Positions 1 to 4,054 of a stretch of DNA of 6,581 nucleotides are shown in pieces; positions within the stretch are counted from its first letter, which is position 1; each line of letters starts with the position of its first letter. The position numbers and the translations under genes were made by a program. The DNA is taken from assembly GCA_025352585.1 (NCBI GenBank), contig JANXTD010000602.1, positions 1 through 6,581 on the forward strand, given 5' to 3'. Source of the stretch: Fimbriiglobus sp. Lineage in GTDB: Bacteria; Planctomycetota; Planctomycetia; Gemmatales; Gemmataceae. The notes below the pieces were generated by a model. It did no database searches and was not told the DNA's origin. It saw only the letters and a program-made list of their open reading frames with translations.

Positions 1-847
1 CATGGACGTGAACGACGGCCTGCCGCCCAACGCGACCTACGCCTACAACGGCGCGGCCGTCACGGCGACTTCGGCCTGGTCGGCGCAGGCCCGGCTGTTG
101 CCGTACATCGAGCAGGAGAACCTGTTCCGCGGCATCGACCTGTCGGTGAGTTACAACTTGCAGATCGGCGTGGCGTCGAAGCGGGTGGCGACGTTCGTTT
201 GCCCCGCGGAGGTCAACGACCGCGGCTACGGCACCGACCCGGTGTACGGCAACAAGCACTGGATGATTAACTACGCCGTGAACCTCGGCACCTGGGGCGT
301 GCTGACGAACAAGGCGTCGGGGATGCGGGGGAGTGACGGGGCGTTCAGCCCGAGCCGCGGCTTCCGCCCGGCCGACTTCACCGACGGCATGAGCAACACG
401 GTCGCCGCGGCCGAGGTCAAGGCGTACACGCCGAAGCTGGCCGGGGCGAACGCCACGACGACTTACGCCGTGCAGCCGCCGAGTCCCGCGACCCCGGCCG
501 ACATCAGTGCGCTGTCGCTGGCGGCCTTCGACCCGGCGAAGACGACGCACGCCGAGTGGGTGGACGGCAAGGTCCACGAGACCGGCTTCACGGCCGTGTT
601 CCCGCCGAACACCAACGTGAAGTACGCCAGCGGCGGCGTGACTTACGACGTCGATTACGTGGCCGCGAGCGAGTCGAGCCTGGGCGACACCTACGCGGCG
701 GTGACCGCGCGCAGCTTCCACGGCGGCGGCGTCAACGCGCTACTGCTCGACGGCTCGGTGCGCTTCGTGACCGACAGCGTGTCGGCGACGACGTGGCGTG
801 GCCTCGCCACCCGCGCGGGTGGCGAAGTCCTGGCGGGCGACTGGTAA
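1..847 (+). CDS. DUF1559 domain protein, H-X9-DG prepilin-like (5' partial)
   Basis: This is the C-terminal part (281 residues visible) of a planctomycete DUF1559 protein. Full-length members run about 300-350 residues and begin with a type IV pilin-like leader and hydrophobic helix (FTLIELLVVIAII type). That part lies left of the window, so the first visible ATG is an internal codon: the opening residues MDVNDGLPP align with the family's 'YHDVNGxLPP' stretch after the helix. Visible family marks are LLPYIEQENLF (about residues 32-42), 'SPSRGFRPADFTDGMSNTVAAAEVKAYTP', 'AEWVDGKVHETGFTAVFPPNT', and the terminal HGGGVNALLLDG with H240 and D250-G251, the H-X9-DG signature. The family is greatly expanded in planctomycetes and is presumed to be exported and surface or pseudopilin-like. 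Its molecular role is unknown. The TAA stop is at 845-847. The gene converges on the SPFH gene, 55 bp away. Confidence 0.93.
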   Translation, partial: MDVNDGLPPNATYAYNGAAVTATSAWSAQARLLPYIEQENLFRGIDLSVSYNLQIGVASKRVATFVCPAEVNDRGYGTDPVYGNKHWMINYAVNLGTWGVLTNKASGMRGSDGAFSPSRGFRPADFTDGMSNTVAAAEVKAYTPKLAGANATTTYAVQPPSPATPADISALSLAAFDPAKTTHAEWVDGKVHETGFTAVFPPNTNVKYASGGVTYDVDYVAASESSLGDTYAAVTARSFHGGGVNALLLDGSVRFVTDSVSATTWRGLATRAGGEVLAGDW

Positions 848-886
848 CACGACACGGTGCGGGTGCGGGCGACGCGTTTCGCGGCA

Positions 887-900
887 CGGCTGGCGAGCCG
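887..900. terminator. Short hairpin between convergent genes
   Basis: The 55-bp gap between the two converging stop codons contains CGGCT (887-891), loop GGCG, and AGCCG (896-900): a perfect 5-bp stem with a 4-nt loop. There is no T-tract on either side, so it is not a canonical intrinsic terminator. In GC-rich bacteria, hairpins without a U-tract can still mark 3' ends, and the site is right for a bidirectional one. A stem this short can easily arise by chance at this GC content. Confidence 0.3.
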
Positions 901-902
901 CC

Positions 903-2000
903 TTACGGCGTCGGCAGCGGCGGGGGGGCGGACGCGAAGAGCGCTTGCAGGTCGGGCAGCGTGTCGGCGGCGACCCAGCCCGGCATCCCCGCCTTCCAGG
1001 CCAGCGACGAGCGCGTGATTGAGCCGTCGCGGATTTTCACGCCGATCGCGGCGAGGTCGAACGGCCCGGCGGCGGCCCCGGCGATGGCGACGTGGTACGC
1101 CGCAGCCGCCGGCAGCGGCGGGGGGGCGGCGACCGGCGGGGCGGCGGCCATCGCGTTGCCCATCTGCTGGCCCAGGGCAATCCCCGCGCCCATCCCGACG
1201 CCGAGGCCGGCCGCGCCGCCGGGGTTCTGCGCCGCGTCGCGGATCGCCTCGGCCGACTGGAACTTCGTGTACTGGTCGAGGTTGCCGAGAATGCCCATCT
1301 GCGACTTCTTGTCCAGCGCCGCCTCGACCTCCGGCGGCAGGCTCACACTCTCGACGTAGAACTGCGTCAGCGACACGCCCATCTTCGCCAACTCCGGGGC
1401 GACCCGGTCGAGCGCGAGCTTGCTGAGGCGCTCGTAGTTGCCGACGAGGTCGAGAATCGGCAGCTTGACGTTGGCGACGGTGTCGACGAAGCGCGAGACG
1501 ATGACGTTGCGGAACTGCGCCGCGATCTCGAAGACCTCGAAGCTCGGGTCGGTGGCGACGAGTTCGCGGACGAACGTGGTCGGGTCGGTCACCTTGAAGG
1601 CGTAGCTGCCGAAGGCGCGCACGCGGATGGGGCCGAACTCCGGGTCGCGCATCAGCACGGGGTTTTGGGTGCCCCACTTCTGGTCGGTCCACTGCCGCGT
1701 CGAGATGAAGTAGACCTCGCACTTGAACGGCGACTCGAAGCCGTACTTCCAGCCCAGAATGCTCGACAGGATCGGCAGGTTGTTGGTGTCGAGGGTGTAC
1801 ATCCCCGGCGACATCACGTCGGCGTGCTGGCCCTCCTTGACGAACACCGCCGCCTGGCCCTCGCGGACGATGAGCTTCGCGCCGTTCTTGATCTCGTTGT
1901 TGTGCCGGGGGAAGCGGTACGCCAGAATCTCGTTCTGGGACGGCTCGGTCCACTCGATGATGTCGATGAACTGGCCCGAGACCCAGTCGCGTAAGCTCAT
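903..2000 (-). CDS. SPFH-domain (YdjI-like) protein with C-terminal GYF_2 domain
   Basis: A 365-residue protein. Residues 1 to about 265 match the YdjI / 'virion core protein' group of SPFH (stomatin/prohibitin-like) proteins (COG4260): FIDIIEW (11-17), LAYRFPRHNNEIKNGAKLIV (26-45), VFVKEGQ, SPGMYTLDTNNLPILSSILGWKYG, STRQWTDQKWGTQNPVLMRDPEFG (100-123) and the coiled 'ERLSKLALDRVAPELAKMGV' region. A Gly/Ala-rich stretch (261-292) leads to a GYF_2 domain (about 302-356: AGPFDL, SLAWKAGMPGWVAADTLPDL). Related proteins such as Bacillus YdjI usually end in a zinc ribbon, which is absent here. There is no signal peptide or clear membrane helix, so it is probably cytoplasmic and membrane-associated. 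SPFH proteins oligomerise at membranes. YdjI lies in an operon with a PspA paralogue, so a membrane-stress role is plausible but inferred. The start at 2000 is chosen because GGGAG lies 8 nt upstream. APPPLP occurs on both sides of the GYF_2 domain. Confidence 0.92.
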   Translation of the reverse strand: MSLRDWVSGQFIDIIEWTEPSQNEILAYRFPRHNNEIKNGAKLIVREGQAAVFVKEGQHADVMSPGMYTLDTNNLPILSSILGWKYGFESPFKCEVYFISTRQWTDQKWGTQNPVLMRDPEFGPIRVRAFGSYAFKVTDPTTFVRELVATDPSFEVFEIAAQFRNVIVSRFVDTVANVKLPILDLVGNYERLSKLALDRVAPELAKMGVSLTQFYVESVSLPPEVEAALDKKSQMGILGNLDQYTKFQSAEAIRDAAQNPGGAAGLGVGMGAGIALGQQMGNAMAAAPPVAAPPPLPAAAAYHVAIAGAAAGPFDLAAIGVKIRDGSITRSSLAWKAGMPGWVAADTLPDLQALFASAPPPLPTP

Positions 2001-2120
2001 GGCGAAGACTCCCGACAAGGGGCGGACGGCAAGCGGTATCTTCAGCGGCATTCGCCGCGGGGGCAAGGGAATTGTCCCGGCGACTAGAATACCCACGTCG
2101 CGGGTTCGGCTGGGGGTGGC
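2001..2120. promoter_or_regulatory. Divergent intergenic region, SPFH gene / esterase gene
   Basis: This 120-bp spacer must hold the promoters of two divergent genes. On the plus strand, TAGAAT (2085-2090) ends 30 nt before the esterase ATG and resembles a sigma-70 -10 box, but no -35-like hexamer lies 16-18 nt upstream. On the minus strand, TTGCCC (2066-2061) and GAAGAT (2043-2038) are 17 nt apart, which is only a weak match. A small imperfect palindrome, GGGAATTGTCCC (2067-2078), lies between these elements and could be an operator, but only its 4-bp arms are symmetric. Confidence 0.4.
2009..2013 (-). promoter_or_regulatory. Shine-Dalgarno deciding the SPFH start
   Basis: Read on the minus strand, GGGAG sits 8 nt before the ATG at 2000. 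The next in-frame upstream ATG (2051) has no purine-rich site before it, and the protein extended from there shows no SPFH family similarity. This supports translation from MSLRDW. Confidence 0.7.
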
Positions 2121-3176
2121 ATGGTCGAGTTCGTCGTGCGGGTGCCGGGGTCGCCGGGCTGGGAGCCGCTGTTCCTGGCCGGGGGGGGGGCCGCGCTCGG
2201 CGACTGGGCCGCCGCCGGGGTGCCGCTGGAGCCGTGCGGCGACGGCACCGCCCGCGCCCGCCTGCCCGCCGCCCCCGGCACACGGTTCCTCGTGACCCGC
2301 GGCACCTGGCGCACCGCCGAGTCCGACGGCGGCGGCCGCGAGCGCCCGCCGCGCGAACTCGCCGACGGCGACGCCGACATCGAAGTCGCCGGCTGGGGCC
2401 GCGACGCCGTGCGCTACCACGCCGACTTCCGCTCGGCGCACCTGCCGCACGCCCGGCCCGTCACCGTGGCGTTGCCGCCGGGCTACGAGCTCGGCGCGGC
2501 GCGGCGCTACCCGGTGCTGTACATGCACGACGGGCAGAACCTCTTCGACGCCGACACGTCGTTCGCCGGGGTGCCGTGGGCGGCGGGCGAAACGGCCGAG
2601 CGCGAGGCCCGCCGCGGACTGGCCGCGCCGGCGATCGTCGTCGGCGTCGGCAACAGCCCCGACCGGCTGCGCGAGTACGGCCCGCGTCGCGGCGGCCCGG
2701 ACGCGACCGACGACCTGAGTGAAGCTTACGGCCGCTTCCTGGTCGAGGAGTTGCAGCCGTTCATCGACGCGACCTACCGCACCGAGTCCGGCCCGGCGGC
2801 GACCGGCGTGGCGGGGTCGTCAATGGGCGGGCTGATCTCACTGGAACTGTGCCGGCGCTACCCGCGCGTCTTCGGCCGCTGCGCCGCGCTGTCGCCGTCG
2901 CTGTGGTGGGACCGCGAATTCTTCCTGGGCGACGTCGGTTGGCCGCCGGGGTGCCGCGTCTGGCTGGACACCGGCGAGGACGAGGGGTCGAACCGCGTCG
3001 GCCGGCAGGCGAACGTCGCCCGGACCCGCAAGCTGGCGCGTCACTTCGCGCTGGCCGGCCTGCGCGACGGCGTCGAGTTCGCCTACCGCGAGGTGCCCGG
3101 CGGCACGCACAACGAGGCGTCGTGGGGCGCGCGCTTCGGCGACGTGCTGCGCTTCCTGTTCCCGGCGGGCGAATGA
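2121..3176 (+). CDS. Putative esterase (PF00756-like alpha/beta hydrolase) with N-terminal CBM20-like domain
   Basis: A 351-residue protein. Residues 1 to about 92 resemble a CBM20/starch-binding fold: LFLAGGGAALGDW (17-29, family LxGNxxxLGxW), GVPLEP, LPAAPGTRFLVTRGTW (48-63, family YKxTRGxW), and a closing W92. Residues about 97-351 are an Esterase_D / Fes-type alpha/beta hydrolase: LPPGY (118-122), YPVLYMHDGQNLFD (130-143), the nucleophile elbow GSSMGG with S234 as likely nucleophile, LDTGEDEG (282-289) around the catalytic acid (D283 or a nearby acidic residue), and GGTHNEASW with H330. All triad positions are filled, so it should be active as a carboxylic ester hydrolase. The substrate is unknown. 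There is no signal peptide, so it is predicted to be cytoplasmic, where glycogen or another alpha-glucan could be bound. A ten-G run at 2181-2190 lies in codons 21-24. The ribosome site is a poor G-run (2112-2116). The ATG is kept because homology begins within a few residues. Confidence 0.9.
   Translation: MVEFVVRVPGSPGWEPLFLAGGGAALGDWAAAGVPLEPCGDGTARARLPAAPGTRFLVTRGTWRTAESDGGGRERPPRELADGDADIEVAGWGRDAVRYHADFRSAHLPHARPVTVALPPGYELGAARRYPVLYMHDGQNLFDADTSFAGVPWAAGETAEREARRGLAAPAIVVGVGNSPDRLREYGPRRGGPDATDDLSEAYGRFLVEELQPFIDATYRTESGPAATGVAGSSMGGLISLELCRRYPRVFGRCAALSPSLWWDREFFLGDVGWPPGCRVWLDTGEDEGSNRVGRQANVARTRKLARHFALAGLRDGVEFAYREVPGGTHNEASWGARFGDVLRFLFPAGE
2181..2190 (+). repeat. Ten-G homopolymer inside the esterase CDS
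   Basis: Ten consecutive G residues cover codons 21-24, within the LAGGGAALGDW segment. The reading frame on both sides matches the spacing of the CBM20 consensus (LxGNxxxLGxW), so the 10-G length keeps the gene on. A change of one base would truncate the protein near its start. It may be a slippage site or simply a by-product of extreme GC. Confidence 0.75.
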
Positions 3177-3241
3177 GCCGCGCCGCGGCCGGAAACTCGT
3201 CCTACAGTCGCGTGGGGTCCGGCGTAGTCGGGCCGCGAAAC

Positions 3242-3248
3242 GGGGGAG
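3242..3248 (+). promoter_or_regulatory. Shine-Dalgarno of the two-CxxC membrane protein gene
   Basis: GGGGGAG lies 7 nt before the ATG at 3256. This is the strongest ribosome site in the window. It favours 3256 over the second in-frame ATG at 3265, which would sit 16 nt away. Confidence 0.7.
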
Positions 3249-3255
3249 TCCTGTC

Positions 3256-3852
3256 ATGTTGATCATGGGCAACGAGCACACGGCGGCGGTGATTGGCACG
3301 GCCGTCAAGGAGGTCGCCTGCGAGGCGTGCGGCACGCGCTACTCCTACCTGGCGACGCGGGAGGGGTCGGCCGCAGCCTTCTCCCCGTACTTCCTGTTCG
3401 AGTCTTCCGCCGCGCGGTCCGCCCAGAAGAAGGCGGCGGCGGACGCGGAGAAGCAGTTGGCTCGGGCCTGCGACGTGGTGCCCTGCCCGGCCTGCGGCCT
3501 GGTCCAGCCGGCGATGGTCCGCGCGGGCCGCCGCGAGCGGCACGCCTGGATGGCGAGCGTCGCCCACGGCCTGCTCATCTTGTTCGGTGCCGCCAGCATC
3601 GTGGCCGCCAGCGTACTCTTCGCCCACGGCCCGAGGGTCCTGAGGCAAAGCGTCCAAGTCTGGGCGGCCTACGCCGCGCCGGGCGTCCTGGCCTTCGGCT
3701 TCTGGGCCGGCCGCCGCGCCCTCGCCGCGGGCTACGACCCCAACGCCGCGGACCGCGCCACCCGCATCCACGAGGGCCGGACGCGGGTTGTCGATTGGGT
3801 CACGGCCGGCGGCCGCCGCGGCGAAGAGGGCGAGTCCGGCTGGCGCTGGTGA
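3256..3852 (+). CDS. Small membrane protein with two CxxC pairs, unknown function
   Basis: I do not recognise a named family. The 198-residue product has C22-x2-C25 (CEACGTRYSY) and C77-x2-C80 (CPACGLVQPAMV), which together could form one zinc-ribbon-like site. Between them is an Ala/Lys-rich, probably helical stretch (about 52-70) with an extra C72. Two hydrophobic segments follow (about 98-123 and 134-151), joined by a short loop, and then a basic, charged C-terminal tail. There is no signal peptide: the CxxC part precedes the first membrane helix and is probably cytoplasmic, with both ends inside. The pattern 'zinc ribbon plus CPxCGxxQPxM plus two helices' resembles hypothetical proteins seen in planctomycetes. 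The gene starts 79 bp after the esterase stop on the same strand, so it could be co-transcribed or have its own promoter. The inverted repeat begins 8 nt after its stop. Confidence 0.82.
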   Translation: MLIMGNEHTAAVIGTAVKEVACEACGTRYSYLATREGSAAAFSPYFLFESSAARSAQKKAAADAEKQLARACDVVPCPACGLVQPAMVRAGRRERHAWMASVAHGLLILFGAASIVAASVLFAHGPRVLRQSVQVWAAYAAPGVLAFGFWAGRRALAAGYDPNAADRATRIHEGRTRVVDWVTAGGRRGEEGESGWRW

Positions 3853-3860
3853 CGGTCAGC

Positions 3861-3955
3861 AGGCGAGCGGGGGACGACAGTCCCCCGAGTCTCCCCGTCG
3901 CGCGGAGGTCACTCTGGGGGCGATGACTCGGGGGACTTTCGTCCCCGGCTCGCCT
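3861..3955. repeat. Nested inverted repeat: two 31-nt arms, each itself a hairpin
   Basis: The left arm (3861-3891) and right arm (3925-3955) are reverse complements with 29 of 31 matches, separated by 33 nt. Each arm also folds on itself. The left arm forms CGGGGGAC-GACA-GTCCCCCG (3868-3887, 8-bp stem). The right arm forms GGGGAC-TTTC-GTCCCC (3931-3946, 6-bp stem). The inner 12 nt, GTCCCCCGAGTC and GACTCGGGGGAC, are exactly complementary, so one long cruciform or stem competes with two local hairpins. This is the architecture of paired REP elements (BIME-like) or a very small palindromic element. It begins 8 nt after the stop of the membrane-protein gene and ends 27 nt before the -35-like box of the next gene, so it could also act as a 3'-end or insulating structure. 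There is no T-tract for intrinsic termination. Confidence 0.8.
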
Positions 3956-3982
3956 TCGCCGCCCGGTTCCCGCATTTCCCCT

Positions 3983-4011
3983 TCGACAACGGCCGCGTCT
4001 TGCGTTAGAAT
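3983..4011 (+). promoter_or_regulatory. Sigma-70-like promoter for the DUF1549/DUF1553 gene
   Basis: TCGACA (3983-3988) and TAGAAT (4006-4011) are separated by exactly 17 nt. Each hexamer is close to the TTGACA / TATAAT consensus. The -10 box ends 43 nt before the chosen ATG, leaving a short leader. This is the best promoter-like match I found by eye, and the same TAGAAT hexamer also precedes the esterase gene. Confidence 0.55.
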
Positions 4012-4043
4012 GCCTCACCTACCCGCCGTGCCCCCTCTTCTCT

Positions 4044-4048
4044 GGGGA
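4044..4048 (+). promoter_or_regulatory. Shine-Dalgarno deciding the DUF1549/DUF1553 start
   Basis: GGGGA lies 6 nt before the ATG at 4055. The frame stays open further upstream, but this site, together with the signal peptide that begins exactly here, fixes the start. A GTG at 4052-4054 is adjacent and in frame but is less favoured. Confidence 0.65.
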
Positions 4049-4054
4049 TTTGTG

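Noticed and set aside
691..2283. 530-codon open frame on the minus strand overlapping the SPFH gene and the ends of its neighbours
   Set aside because: It is in a different frame from the SPFH protein, with Arg/Pro-rich composition and no motif. It runs across two well-supported genes.
2001..2528. Upstream extension of the SPFH reading frame to an ATG at 2528
   Set aside because: The extension overlaps the esterase gene antisense and has no family similarity. GGGAG at 2009-2013 supports the start at 2000.
3177..3189. GCCGC-GCC-GCGGC hairpin directly after the esterase stop
   Set aside because: A 5-bp all-GC stem with a 3-nt loop and no T-tract is expected by chance here. I do not call it a terminator.
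3203..3208. TACAGT as a -10 box for the two-CxxC gene
   Set aside because: It sits 47 nt before the ATG, like the TAGAAT sites, but matches less well and has no -35-like hexamer at 16-18 nt.
3788..4054. Upstream extension of the DUF1549/DUF1553 frame, overlapping the end of the two-CxxC gene
   Set aside because: The translation runs through the inverted repeat and the promoter and would bury the signal peptide at residue 90. The ATG at 4055 has a good ribosome site.
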